This document shows, piece after piece, positions 36,290 to 48,032 of a stretch of 64,000 bases of DNA. The DNA comes from Sipunculus nudus. Taxonomy: Eukaryota; Annelida; Sipuncula; Golfingiida; Sipunculidae. The stretch is taken from contig CM049314.1 of the NCBI GenBank assembly GCA_026874595.1, positions 27,911,729 to 27,975,728 on the forward strand. The letters run 5' to 3'. Position 1 is the first letter of the stretch, and each line of letters opens with the position of its first letter. A model generated the notes under the pieces. It did not search any database. It worked only from the letters and a program-made list of their open reading frames with translations, and had not been told where the DNA came from. The position numbers and the translations under genes were made by a program.

Positions 36290-37420
36290 AGGTTTCTGCA
36301 ACTCATGAAACTAGTTAAGATCAATAAGCATGTCAGGTTTCAGAACACTAGATGAAACCACAGATGAGAAACTGACACCTTTGCTTTAATTTGTTTGTCT
36401 TAGAATAAAGGGGGAAAGGCGTGCTGAATAAAAACATCGGACCTGTGGGTCACGGCGCTCAGCTAAAATTGTTTATGGGAATATTTTCATAAAAACCTAA
36501 CTTTTTTAAATTAGGCAATAGCAAATATATTTTATTTGTTATGCAAAATACTCACCTCGAAAGTTACGTGTCTACTTTTTTGGGCTACATGAAAGATGTA
36601 GGATCCTCTGATGATTATGATTTGTATATTAAGATCAGTATATTAACTAAGTGACTGTAATATGCATTAGAGGGATCAGGAATTAGATGAAACCACAAAT
36701 TAGAAATTGACATATTTTCGAAATTTGACGTGAAAATAAAAAAAAAAACATGTCGAGCCAATAGTTATCTTAAAAACTATAAAATTGCTCATGATCAATA
36801 TACTTATGAGGTTTTATAAAACGAAATGAAACCATAGAAGAAAATGGGACACCTTTCGGTAAGTTGACAAGCCTCAAAATTTAGGGACAAAACGCTGCAC
36901 AAAATAGAGGTGACGATACCAGTCCTTGGAAAATGATAAAACTGCTCATGACAAATAAACATAAGTGTGTCCAGGACACTAGATGAAACCATTTATAAGA
37001 AACTGACACCTTGCTGTAATTTGGCAGTCTAAAACTATTATAAGAAATGCGAAAAAAAGAAAATACAGTTGGCTCCACAAGTCCTCGGAAAATGATTAAA
37101 CTCTTCCTGATTAATAAACATATCAGGTCTCAGAACACTTGATGAAACCACTTATAAGAAACTGACACCTTGCTGTAATTTGGCAGTCCAAAATTAATGT
37201 AAAGAAATGCAAAAAAGTAAAAAATACATTTCAATCCCAGTCCTTGAAAAAGGATAAAACTGTTCACAATTAATAAACATATCAGGTTTCAGAACATTAG
37301 ATGAATGGAAAGATGAGACATTGACCCCTTGTTGTAATTTGGCGGTTTCAAACATGGGAAAAAATGCTGAAAAAATATTTAAAAATTACAGTTAGCGCCA
37401 CCTCTCTTAAGAATTCATAA
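36290..37420 (+). repeat. ~165-bp tandem array (AGAAACTGACACC units)
   Basis: At least five units each carry AATAAACATATCAGG, TTTC(A)GAACACTAGATGAAAC, ATGAGAAACTGACACCTTGC, TGTAATTTGGCAGTC and TCC(T)TGGAAAATGATAAAACT blocks. A family R 5' end (GGACCTGTGGGTCACGGCGC) interrupts at about 36443. Minus-strand frames here are repeat artefacts. Confidence 0.75.
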
Positions 37421-38625
37421 AACTAGTTAGGATCAATGTTCAAGGCAAGATTTATAGCAATGCGTGCATTCATTATTAAGATACAGGAGATTTTTTATTA
37501 AATTTTAAAGTAAGGATTTTAAGTAAGTGCTTTTTGGATCTAACGGTTACGACTTGTGCCCTGCGGACGGACGATGGACAAAAAGTGATCGCTTTAGCTT
37601 AGAGGACTTTCCGTCAAATGAGGTAAAATGAGGTAAAAATTTAAAAGATTCAAGGTACCCCTCATGCCTTCAAAAACTTTCTAATTTTTATGAACCTTTT
37701 CAAAGTGTACTTGCTTTTACCTTGACATTTGACCTTAAGAGGCAAAATTCTATAATGTTCTTCTGTTATTGGCAGATAAGCAATATTTGCAAGAGGGCAG
37801 GTTTGGAATTAAAAGTTTGGCTTTAAATGCATCCAGAGTCTTTTTAAATAGATGATTCCTGTGACCTTGACCTTTGACCTCATGATCCAAATAAAAAGTG
37901 TTCTTTATTTATTAGTGTGTCATATATTAGTCAAGTTTTCAATCCATATTTCAATCCAAACTGGAGTTATCATCCGGAACCGAATTTGTAGACATACACA
38001 TGGAAAGACGATGCGACGAACAGATGCATGGATTGGTGATTTCGATAAGACATCCGCTTATTATCAATAAACGCACCGGGATTCGATACACTAAATGAAA
38101 CTACAACTGAAAAAAAAACCTGACAAGATTGCTGTCCTTTGACAGCAAAATATATGGATAAAAATACAGGTGGCACTACCGGTTTTAGGGAACTGATAAA
38201 ACTAGTCATGATCAGTAAAAATACTGTAAAAATACCGGCAAATGTAGGTTAAATATAGGTAAAAAAATACTGAAAAATCGAAAACCACAGATGGCACCGC
38301 CATTCTTTTTTAATTGATGACACGAGTCATGATGAATATGCAAGGCAAGATTCATTGCAATTTATGCATTAATTATTTAGATACAAAAGATTCTGTAATA
38401 AATTTTTATATTATTCTAGCGTACCAAAATACACCCCATAGCTCGGAGAATATAGGTCACACCAACCTAATTTCACGTTCATAGATGTTAAATAATAGAT
38501 GTTTAGGTCAAACGGTTACGCCTTGTTACTGGCAGGATAAGACAGACATCAGTGGTCCCTATATCTAAGAGACAATGAGTGATTGTTATATCTCAGATAA
38601 CATATAGTCAGCTGCGTTAAAACAT
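37421..38625 (+). repeat. Family R 3' end, DR1 module and C-module
   Basis: A terminal module with GGACGGACGATGG ends near 37624. A DR1-bearing unit pair follows (perfect DR1 at 37868-37880), then GGTGGCACTACC and ATGGCACCGCC blocks. A C-module with a degraded IR3 (about 38453) ends in ATATAGTCAGCTGCGTTAAA at about 38620. Confidence 0.7.
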
Positions 38626-38861
38626 GCATAAAGATTATATAAATACAAATGGCGCCACCAGTCTTTAGCCGCTGATGAAACGATCCGTGATCAATGTTAA
38701 AACTAGAAAACTGGTTGTCGACAAGCGACCACGTGTATCCGCCAAATCAGAGAGGCATTTAATATTCCTGACATGACATGACTCCAAATTTTTTGCATAA
38801 GTTATGCCAATAAATCAAACCCCTCATAGATGTACCCTTATTACCAAAAACAGATCTACAG

Positions 38862-38865
<4 letters not shown>

Positions 38866-38943
<78 letters not shown>
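38866..38943. repeat. (AT)n microsatellite
   Basis: About 35 AT repeats with one TTT interruption near the end. Confidence 0.95.
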
Positions 38944-38944
<1 letters not shown>

Positions 38945-38994
38945 AATCCACTACTGAGAAAATGTGCATCAATGTATTCTATTAAACTGGAACA

Positions 38995-39775
38995 GCAGTT
39001 GGCGCCACCTGTCTGGTTTACAACAAAGCTATCCAAGACGGATAAATATGTAAAATATTAGGCCGATACATCCATCCACTCTTCAAATATGAGCGATGTT
39101 TACCCAAAGCAAATGGACACATAGACACCACGCAAAAACAAATGCAGATGGCTCTAATAATCTGGAAAAGGGTTATGGAAATAGGTAAGATCTAAAAACA
39201 TGCATAATTTCAGGCCAATACGGCATACCACTCCTGAGGGGGGGCAACAATGTCACCTGCGAAAACAGGAAGGCGGGAGGCGCCACCTGTCTGGGGTACG
39301 AAATTTGTCTCTGAGATAGATGGACATGACAAATTTCAGACCAATATATTGAATTACTCCTAAGATATGAGCAATTTTCACCCAACGCATACCTACGGGT
39401 TGACGCCATGGAAAACCATTGCAAATGGTTTTACCAGTCTTGATTAGGAGATAGAGGTATTAAAGATCTAAGAACATGCATACTTTCAGTCCAATATAAC
39501 AAACAACTCCTGAGGAAAGGACATTTATTCATTCTACGAACAATACGTTGAACCACTCTCAGTTATAAGCAATTTTCACCCAAAGCAAACGTACAGATAG
39601 ACACCACGCGAAAACGATTGCAGATGGCGTCACAAGTTCAGCCCAATACATTGGACTGAATTACTGAGACGACAGATGGCAAAAGTATGGATGGACGCCA
39701 TGCAACATATGAAGAGATCCAAGATCTATTAACATGAAAATTTCATCTCAGTATATTGACCTCTCCTGAGATATG
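38995..39775 (+). repeat. ~230-bp tandem array with GGCGCCACCTGTCTGG units
   Basis: Three to four units carry GGCGCCACCTGTCTGG, AGATCTAA(A/G)AACATG, CAGGCCAATA..ATACCACTCCTGAG, GAGCAATTTTCACCCAA and GACACCACGC(G)AAAAC(A/G)A blocks. Distant relatives occur near 40690-40900 and 41550-41700. No protein. Confidence 0.7.
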
Positions 39776-39778
39776 AGC

Positions 39779-39783
<5 letters not shown>

Positions 39784-39836
<53 letters not shown>

Positions 39837-39975
39837 TGGGGGGGGGGTAGTTGGGGGGATCCCGACAGCGAAGTCTGAGGGGACAGCCCCCCCCCCCCTC
39901 TATTCGGCTTTATTTTGCCTATGCAAAGAGGCCTACATCGCGTGTAGTCATCACAAATATATATATATATATCAT
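39784..39975. repeat. (TA)n microsatellites around G-run/C-run block
   Basis: A TA array (39784-39831) is followed by G10, GGGGGG and GGGG runs (39838-39880), then C13 (about 39886-39898), then a shorter TA array (39957-39972). The G-runs have G-quadruplex potential and the G- and C-runs can pair with each other. Confidence 0.85.
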
Positions 39976-40195
39976 GTTGTGACATGAACCATTCGATTTG
40001 TGAAAAAAAATATTGCCATGATCATTGTGTAGATCAATTTCATAGGACAGCTCAAATAACATATATAAAAAAATTTCAGCGAACTCACAAAACTGAATCT
40101 TTTTGTACAGCTGGACATTATTTTTTTAATCTCGCTTCGAGAAAATTATTCCTAAAATATATGAATAAACAGTCATTTAATAAATGAGTGTATAC

Positions 40196-40432
40196 CTTTG
40201 TTATTCTCTTCGTCTCGAATATTCACCCAGAACTCCGTTCCTTGAAGTCTGGCATTCATCCAGGATTTATACTTTTGTGGTACAGACACATTTGCCATCT
40301 GAAATCCGTTGGAGTCGCAACTCGTCTTTGCTCGATACCATGTCAATGACTTCTTGAAAAACACCAAGCATCTTCCCTCTACTATCAAGCAAGACTGTCG
40401 AAGGTAGCCCACAGAACTGCACTCTTGACATC
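40196..40432 (-). CDS. CTLD gene exon: N-terminal half of a C-type lectin domain
   Basis: 237 nt, phase 1 to phase 1, reading [G]GCQECSSVGYLRQSC.. ..GRCLVFFKKSLTWYRAKTSC then DSNGFQMANVS.. ..GTEFWVNIRDEENNK. It shows the hallmark C-x-VFF..LTW..A...C..G..MA.V segment and the FWVN strand. Acceptor TTTTCGTCCAAG at 40433-40434, donor GTATAC at 40195-40190. No C-half exon was found within the next few kb downstream. Confidence 0.8.
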
Positions 40433-43400
40433 CTTGGACGAAAAGAAATATACATGTGTTAAATAAGTCCAGGAATTAGCCCATATCTTCTTCATGCATT
40501 AGTGAAAACCAGGAATGAATGAAAAATCCCAAATATTTCTTACTGATTACTGAACACATAACCCAAGAGGGTAAAACTGAGTTCTGAAAGCTTTAAAAGC
40601 TTCTTTTCCGTCGATTAAAGTCAAGCTTATTTGATTCGACGCATCCTCTAGAGAGAGTATATATAATCCACAGATTTTCTCATATGATGCATCGGTGACG
40701 CCACCTACGATCTTTTTTTTTCGCGGCGTCCATCCATGCATTTTTTCTTCTCAACACAATCTTTCTTTTAGAATTGAAATCGGCCTGAAATTTTTCCATC
40801 CGCATATCTTGGATAGCTCTATAAGGACTTTATTTACATCCATGCACATATCTCATACGAGGTTTTATATATCGGCTTGAAATATTTTGCGTCTACAGAT
40901 CTTTAAGCGTAAGCATAAGCATATTTATTTATGTTGCCCAACATATCCAGTAATAAACTCGCTCAAGGTGCAATACAGAAAATAGCACACGATATGATAT
41001 AAACTAAAATCCGAGACATTTAAAATCATTACGAGTAAGCACATGTCAACATGTATGCTTCAACTTTGATTTGAGGAATTTGAGGGATTCAGCATCTCTG
41101 ATACGGGCTGGTAACTTATTTCACTTTGATGATGCGGCACATGCAAATGCCCTGTCACAATATGAAAAAGTTCGTGACTTAGGCTGCACATGAACAATAC
41201 TGAAACTTGATCTCAGAGTACGACTGGGCTGCTGAATAGATATCAGTTCCGAAATGTATTCAGGAGCGATGTCGTTAATGGCATAGTAGGTGACCATCAA
41301 CATTGTATATGAAATCCTCTGTTTTATTGGCAACCAATGTAGTGATTGTAATACTGGAGTAATGTGTTCCCGTCTTTTTGTCTTTTTAACGAGACGTGCC
41401 GCATTGTTCTGAATGCGTTGTAGCCTATCTAACTGCACTGAAGGGAGACCATATAAGATGGTATTCGGTAGTCCAACCTTGATGAGATTAGGGCGTCAAC
41501 TGCACGCTCTACGGCTTCTTGTTTTATTGGCTTTATCTAGTACGAAAACTGGTGATGCCATTGATACCCTTTTTTCCATGTGCATGTTTTCTATCCGTGC
41601 ACCCGTTTTGGGTGAAAATCACACGTATTGCATCAGTTGTTTCATGTACTGGTGTTGATTATTGCATGTCCACCGATCTTGGATAGCTTTCCCCTACATG
41701 GGGGCCACCTATTGTCACATTTCTTACAGAATAGATCCATACACTTACCTCAGGAATCTGTTTTCACAACTAACAATCGAAGGTATGTAAGTCTTAATAA
41801 TATTTTTTTTCATTTTTTGTCAACAAGTAAATTCATTTTCATTTTATAGCTTTCATATAGCCTTTTATTCGATTTGATATGAATATATATTGTGCATGAC
41901 ATGCATGTGAGAACGTTTAATCACAATGCACAAGATAAATTCGATAGAAAGAATATTTTACCTATTTTCTGACAAACATAACCCGCTGCCTTCCGGTCAC
42001 AGCCAAACGAAATAAGTCTCAAGTCCGCTTGTGTTAAGACCTTGCAATCTTCACTCTTCGGGGCACCGAACACGAAACCATCTTTATATATAAGTATATA
42101 TAAGTATATATAAGTATATATAAGTATATATATAATGGAATAAAAACATTTAATAACACTGAAACAGACAACTAAAGGATATAATAGATGCACAAATAGG
42201 TAAACGTATGCGTCATTTCCTCAAATTAGAAATATTTAACTATTTTATGCAAGTCAAGTTGTTAATTTTTTTTTAAAATAAACTGATAATTGATTCAAAC
42301 AGGTGGCATTACCTATAGCTTTCACTCCAATTATTCATGTGATGTTTTGTTAAGACAGCTGCCACTATAGCAGGTCTTAAAGATACCGTTTCAAAACGAA
42401 TGCCTGGCTGCTACAATGATCATCTCTGTATGTAAAAATTTGATAGATCCCATGTAGCTTTATCAGAATACCCACTATCAAAAATTTCAGATCGAAGGCA
42501 TGAAATTGTTTTTTCTTTTTTCTATAAATTGCGAGAAGAAAACTAACATTGCTGCCTAGCTTGGGTAATGAATAGCTGGTAGGTCTTCAATCAAAAATTA
42601 GAATTTAACAGCAATGCCTAAAACCGTTCTTTAGAAAATGCGCATGAAATGATATCTGTCGTGCCATATTGGATTTCAAATAGTCTTATAGGGGCCAAGA
42701 GTCAAATATTATTTGATAGCAACGCTGGCACAATTCAAAAGATAACTTTAAAAAGAAAATCCTAGATCGCTGGCAGGTAGATGTATTGGAATCCTGAAGA
42801 ATGCAAAACTTGATGCCCTGATATGCCCAGTATGATTCAAATATCATATTAATCTTAAGAACAATCACTTGAGTGAGTAATAAAAAATGCGAAAACGTAC
42901 CCCCAAAGGAAAAAGCGAATGCTGAGTATCAGTCATATTGAATATCTGATGGGTCTCAAAGCACATAGCACACATCCTCTCATCGGGGCACATCATTATT
43001 TAAAGTATGAACTATTTGAATTCGCCTGACGACATGCTCTTATTTATACCAAAATTCAGCTGGAATTTTACATAAGTAAGCTAGAAAGGTCAACATAGCT
43101 TAACTGATACACAAATAGTATAACGGATAAATCAAAACACATTGAACAGACATGAAAAATCTTGCCAAAAGAATTAGTTTGCATATTGGCTACATGAACA
43201 GTATGGTGGCAAACATATTACCCTTTTCAATACATTTTTACTGACAAGAGCATATAGATCACTGGAGTGTTTCGTGTGATACAGGTTTAATTTTGTTCAG
43301 TATTATATATTGTTAGTCTAAAAGGTGAAACATGAAAATATTAGTTCATTTTTATAGACCAACAAGAAATGTTTGTTCAACACAGAACAGTCTGACTACA

Positions 43401-43933
43401 AAAAATTCTTAATATCATAGCCTAATTTAGTTTTAATTACTGGATTTGCTCAGGATCTCCATGTATGTTTATTTCAAATATTTTACTTACAATGGTTACG
43501 ATTTGTGGTCTGTTATCGAACAGACAGTCAGACGACAGGAGGACAGACGACGGACAAAGGGCGATCAATATGCCTCGGTGAATTTAGGTCACTTGAGCTA
43601 CCAATCTTTATATAAATGTTAGGTAATCCGGTTAAGGTGTTTTTATATTTATGGAATGTCTGTATATGATCAGAATAAAATGACCGATAAATATATATGT
43701 ATATCCTTGGGATCCTTAGTTACTTAAGCCTATATTTGAAATACACTACCCTTAATTTTGCAGGCATATCTAAAAGTTGCCACCTCTTAACACTGTTGAC
43801 AATTGCAAATATAATAAACAATCATTAGAATCTTATACATAAATCATCAAAATGATAAATTTCTGTTTTACATACCAATTAGCATGATGACTAACAGAGC
43901 AGTCAGTTCATATGACATGGCAATCAACTGCAT
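40196..43933 (-). CDS. C-type-lectin-like gene, partial (three exons recognised)
   Basis: Three minus-strand exons with good splice sites, all phase 1, are joined here as a partial gene model: 43933-43876, 42081-41962 and 40432-40196. The first encodes a signal-peptide-like start. The second matches the C-terminal half of a C-type lectin domain (EDC..CD..GYVCQK). The third matches the N-terminal half (C..CLVFF..LTW..AKTSCDS..MANV..W..FWV). The order C-half then N-half means that at least one N-half exon before exon 2 and one C-half exon after exon 3 are missing, undetected or lost. So this is either a multi-CTLD protein with undetected exons or a rearranged/pseudogenised locus. CTLD proteins are secreted or membrane carbohydrate/pattern-binding proteins. 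No EPN/QPD sugar-binding motif can be assessed because the long-loop region is absent. The family call is firm; gene completeness is not. Confidence 0.7.
40905..41535 (-). mobile_element. CR1/Rex/L2-like LINE fragment (RT C-terminus and 3' end)
   Basis: The minus-strand frame 41438-41121 reads LDRLQRIQNNAARLVKKTKR then ITPVLQSLHWLPIKQRISY, APEYISELI, SRTLRSS and YCDRAFACAA. Upstream, after a frameshift, are AVDALISSRLDYR and TILYGLPSVQ. Downstream is KLPARIRDAESLKFLKSKLK. This is the highly conserved C-terminal end of CR1/L2/Rex-type non-LTR retrotransposon RT proteins. A short hexamer tail (TATGCTTATGCTTACGCTTA, minus) marks the 3' end. It is 5' truncated and dead, and sits in the intron between the two CTLD exons in the same orientation. 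Confidence 0.9.
41962..42081 (-). CDS. CTLD gene exon: C-terminal half of a C-type lectin domain
   Basis: 120 nt, phase 1 to phase 1, reading [G]D GFVFGAPKSEDCKVLTQADL then RLISFGCDRKAAGYVCQKI. Cys at EDC, at GCD and at YVC fit the three C-terminal cysteines of CTLDs. Acceptor AG is at 42082-42083 and donor GTAAAA at 41961-41956. The acceptor is formed by an AT-rich 10-bp minisatellite instead of an ordinary polypyrimidine tract. Confidence 0.7.
42085..42136. repeat. 10-bp minisatellite TAAGTATATA
   Basis: Five near-perfect copies of TAAGTATATA (plus strand) directly abutting the splice acceptor of the CTLD exon at 42081. Confidence 0.9.
42140..43480. other. Intronic sequence, no exon recognised
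   Basis: Searched by eye on the minus strand for a CTLD N-half exon (C..W..A..C pattern) without success. Repeats are sparse here. Confidence 0.4.
43485..43610 (+). repeat. Family R 3' end, solo terminal module
   Basis: GGTTACGATTTGTGGTCTGT, a short GACAG/GGAC array, GACAAAGGGCGATCAATATG and a degraded terminal hairpin ending GAGCT. Confidence 0.7.
43876..43933 (-). CDS. CTLD gene exon: signal peptide
   Basis: ATG at 43933-43931 (complement) starts MQLIAMSYELTALLVIMLI, a short hydrophobic signal-peptide-like segment. It ends in phase 1 at a GTATGT donor (43875-43871). A TTTTAG acceptor-like site lies upstream at about 43962, so a 5' untranslated exon is possible. The single acidic residue in the leader is slightly unusual. 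Confidence 0.5.
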
Positions 43934-43949
43934 CCATGAATCCTTTGGG

Positions 43950-44275
43950 ACACCAGCTAAAATTAACAAAATGTATCTGTATAAATTATAAGATCATTAC
44001 GGCCATGCCTGTATCTACATTTTAACCACTAAATTAGTGTTTAATTGGTGTCATGGCTAATACCTGAAAAAAAACATGCAGAGAACGAATACAATATTAA
44101 GTAAAGATAAGTTACCAGAAAGCCATGATGCTCAGCTATGGACTAACATTCCGAACTTTTCTAATATATCTGCAGACCTAATTCACCCATTTTATTCAAA
44201 CTTCACAGCATGTTTAATGTTCACGACATGAGATATAACAACATGTGTAATATTTAGGTGAGTATTTTTACCACG
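43950..44275. other. No gene seen
   Basis: Contains a weak family R 5'-like motif (CCATGATGCTCAGCT at about 44120). Otherwise unassigned. Confidence 0.3.

Positions 44276-44278
<3 letters not shown>

Positions 44279-44321
<43 letters not shown>
44279..44321. repeat. (AT)n microsatellite
   Basis: About 20 AT repeats. Confidence 0.95.
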
Positions 44322-44325
<4 letters not shown>

Positions 44326-44800
44326 TTAATTTCATCAATGGCGGAATTATAGGCCTGGAGTAATTTGTATTTGTCATTAAGAGCACCTGCTTATTAGCAG
44401 GATCAAATATTGGCAAGGGATTAGCCTCTTCATGTAACTTCGCTAGGTCTCAAATTCATGAATCACATGAAGCCCACTTCGCAACGTTTGAAAGGCTGTA
44501 GAAAAAGACAGGTACTGTATATTTTTTTTTAAATTTCCAGTTTCAATTGAATAGACAATGTGCACTTAGAAATGTGACTAGTGGGGCCAATTGGATTTTC
44601 AAGATTAGAGGGGAAACATGATAAGGAATATTCCATGATGTAAACCATACGTAGGAAAAGTGTGCGTTGTCGCCGTCCTGACCGAGCTTAATAATAGTTG
44701 CCTGATTACACATAAAGCACTTCAGATTTGCAGCTCCCTTTAGTTTCCAGTAAGAGGAACGAATCAAACACGTTAGTCCAGACTGAATAGTTTATACACG
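44322..44800. other. No gene seen
   Basis: Unassigned AT-rich sequence. Confidence 0.35.
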
Positions 44801-44801
44801 C

Positions 44802-44948
<147 letters not shown>

Positions 44949-45224
44949 TAGAATGAAAAAAGTTTAAGATGTATGATAAATCATGATTGTTCATTGTACA
45001 GAGATATCGATTACAATTAACATAAAGGTACATTGATACACTCAAAATTATATATATAGGATATTTTATGTTACTAATATTTACCTGTCAGAGAAGTCCT
45101 CTCTTGCAAAAAGGCTTCTCCGGAACGTTAAAATACGAAATGGCCTGGTCCGAAACGTCCGAGCCCGAAACCTCCAGCATTCAAAATAAAGAGACGCGGT
45201 CTTATGCCTTCCATTTACATGCAT

Positions 45225-45318
45225 ATATACTGAAATATAAATCTCGGGGACTTAGGGATCAATTTCTAAAAATATACTGAAATATAAATCTTGGGGACAT
45301 AGGGATCAATTTCTAAAA
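45225..45318. repeat. 47-bp tandem duplication
   Basis: Two copies with period 47 (ATATACTGAAATATAAATCT.. to ..GGGATCAATTTCTAAAA), differing at about two or three positions. Confidence 0.93.
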
Positions 45319-46479
45319 AGTATGTATGCCCAGAGCCACTAGCTGAATTAGCTGCAGGAAAGTACTGGCTTACAACATTTCACACCTTAAATTTGTTTAG
45401 TAATGAAAAACTGGAAAGGGCGAAGGGTACGGAACTACAGAGAGAGTCAAGCTCTAGGTCCAGGAGTTGTAGATAGAGATGGATATCAAAAGAACTTTTT
45501 TTTAGCATAATGTTTGTCCATGCAGTGCTCTGACTGGTCCATGAGGAGAACACCTCATGCTTTTCGGGTTATGCAAAACTATGTCCAGCTGGTGAAAAAG
45601 CCAGGTGTAGCCCATGCAATGATTATTATTAGATCACCGGTAATGATGCTGGTGCTCTAATCTCAGCCATGTTATATAACATGTGAGACCAGAAACAAGT
45701 ATAAGTATACAGTGCTGAACAGTTTATGGCCCGCTATGTCCACGTACATTTATACAACATCATCTCCATATGTGACTGCAAACACAGATCTACCTAATTA
45801 ATCAGGGAACTTATATTTCACCACTTCAATACTTCTATATACAGCAAACTCTCTCTTGAAAATGGAATGATCACAAAAACTAATCATACCGGTTCATTAC
45901 ATATTGGTAAATGTAACAAAACAATCTCCTCAATTTAACTTCAACCAGTTTCAGACACTGGTGTTTATTTAAAGTAACTAGAATATCAAATAATCATTTA
46001 CATAGGAGAGTGCACTGACTCTAGCTTAACTTCACAGTCAATTAGTTTTGAGTGACACATTAATAAAGAATACCACACATTTTTATGCTATTTGTAATCA
46101 TGATTGTAATCATGATTCCTTGTTTAGGTCACTGTAATCGTAATTAGTTATATTGATATTGTCATATAATCATTATCCTAATTTTAACCACATATTTTAA
46201 AAGTAATCGTTATCGTAATTGATTGCATTTAGTATGTAATCGCCAAATCCCTGATCCATTGGTATACTTGTGTATACTTGAGAGAATGCAGTGAAACTGT
46301 AAATAACCGGATGCTTGAGAAACACGAAAACATCATTAAATACAAGCTTTCAGAGGGGAAGCCAAGCTAACTGGACGAAGGAAGCTACCTTATGTGAAAC
46401 AGATTATATAACACCGTTGTGGGTTGCATCACCCACTATACACTACTGTAATGGGTTGGCTTGAAACAGTACTAAAACT
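45319..46479. other. No gene seen
   Basis: AT-rich sequence with a small inverted repeat (AATCATGATTGTAATCATGA near 46096). No coding exon recognised. Confidence 0.4.
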
Positions 46480-46925
46480 TGAATACGGCTACTTATTTTG
46501 ATCAATTCATTTGCAATTTAAGATATTAAAAGCTTAAATAGTAATGTATATATGCTGTGAAAAGTAAATCAACAGTATTTGCAGGTAGGGAAGTGTCCCA
46601 ATGTCAAAGTTGGGCAAAATTTAAGGTATTGATTTCCCATTTAGGCTAATTACTGAAATAAGTTAAAAAGTTCTTATCTAATTTCTAGCATATAGTTAAA
46701 TGTATATCAAATAAAAATACATGTTTGAAAAAGGCTCTATATCTTCAACAGTCAATAAGACCTACTTTCCTAGGCAGTATATATGAATCTTCAATCTTGA
46801 AGTGCAACAATCGGATTTTAATGGAAAATTAAGGTTTTGCTTTAATTTCTCTTGAAAAGTCGGACAGATGACGCACAAAGGGCAGTCCCTGTAACTCAGA
46901 TGACTTATGGTGAGCTGAGCTAAAA
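46480..46925 (+). repeat. Family R, internally deleted A-type copy
   Basis: TGTATATATGCTGTGAAAAG, GGTATTGATTTC, then a jump to CGGACAGATGACGCACAAAG and TGACTTATGGTGAGCTGAGC. It is colinear with the A-type body with a middle deletion. Confidence 0.7.
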
Positions 46926-47436
46926 AAGGATTCATGTTAGAGTATAACTTGATAAATCATATTTAGTAGCCCTCCTCTGTGCCTTGTGGAAACTCTGTTT
47001 CTGTGGGTGGCAACTAGACTCAGTTGTGGCTCTGTAGTATATTACACAGCCACAGGTCACTGCCTTCATTTCTCTAGCGGAGGGAACGAATATAAATGGT
47101 AGACGCAGCACTTGATTTGAGTACATCTGATCCTGTGTGTTGGGTGCCTGTCCTCGTGAGCCTGCGTGGTTGTTTCAGCCAGCGGTGTGCATGTGTTTAT
47201 CATCATTGCAACTGCCGTGAGTGTTCTACTGACCGGACCCCTGGCTACACAAGTGATTGTTTTAGCCTGCGAGATGCATGTATTACATTTCCGCTCGATA
47301 TGCCAGGAGGTTAGCAGAAAGGAAGTCTCTGTGGTGTTGGTACTTGCTGCCCAGCCGCCCCCCCCCCCCCCCGCCAAGTCAAGTCACAGAACCACCTACC
47401 TATGCCTGATGTAAACAACAGTTATTTATATAACAT
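46926..47436. other. Unassigned; overlapping frames around a poly-C run
   Basis: GC-richer than its surroundings, with overlapping 70-100 residue frames on both strands and a C15-type run at about 47350-47372. No domain or splice evidence separates coding from chance. Confidence 0.25.
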
Positions 47437-47439
47437 GTT

Positions 47440-48032
47440 CTTATATAATCTTAGATAAAAGCTGCAACTGTTCATCAATTCTTCAAAATGTGCCATAGTC
47501 AAAGTTAGGCAAAACTTAATGATTTTAAATTAATGCTAATAAATTTACTGAAATCACTACAAAATTGCGATCTGATATGTTATACACTTAAATCTTGATT
47601 AAATAAAATTTCATGTTTGAAAAAAAAGGCTCTAGTTACCATGAAAAGTGAGAAAATATATTTTTTCCTCTTTCGAAAAGGTACTTAATGGTGTGATCCT
47701 TAACCTTTACAAATTACAAAATGCTGACAAAAAAACATATAAAGGAATGCGTGTTATAAAGAGATATAAAACAGCTCTTGAAGTGTAATAATATGTACAA
47801 ATTGACATTGGAAGAGTTTCCTTAATTTCTCGAAGGAACGAAGAAACATTGGTCCAGTTTTAGGTATGCTAGGAGAACTTAGGAACATCCAGCTATTTGA
47901 ATTTTGGATCCGTAGTTCCAAAGGTTTCAAAACGTGTCCTGTTAACGGGCGGCACGACGGACGGACGGACGGACGGACAAAGGACAAAAGACCAACGTAA
48001 TAGCTCAGATGACTAATAGTCAGTTGAGCTAA
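47440..48032 (+). repeat. Family R, A-type copy, 5' truncated
   Basis: Shares A-body blocks (ATGTGCCATAGTCAAAGTTA, GAAGGAACGAAG). It ends in a perfect (GGAC)n array (47958-47978) and AGCTCAGATGACTAATAGTC then AGTTGAGCTAA at 48032, four bases before the next copy starts. Confidence 0.8.

Noticed and set aside
26223-37420. CRISPR-like arrays
   Set aside because: Periodic units are contiguous, diverged tandem repeats without unique spacers, in a eukaryotic context.
47066-47414. 103-residue minus and 82-residue plus ORFs around a poly-C run
   Set aside because: Mirror-image frames of a GC-richer stretch with a homopolymer; nothing distinguishes a coding strand.
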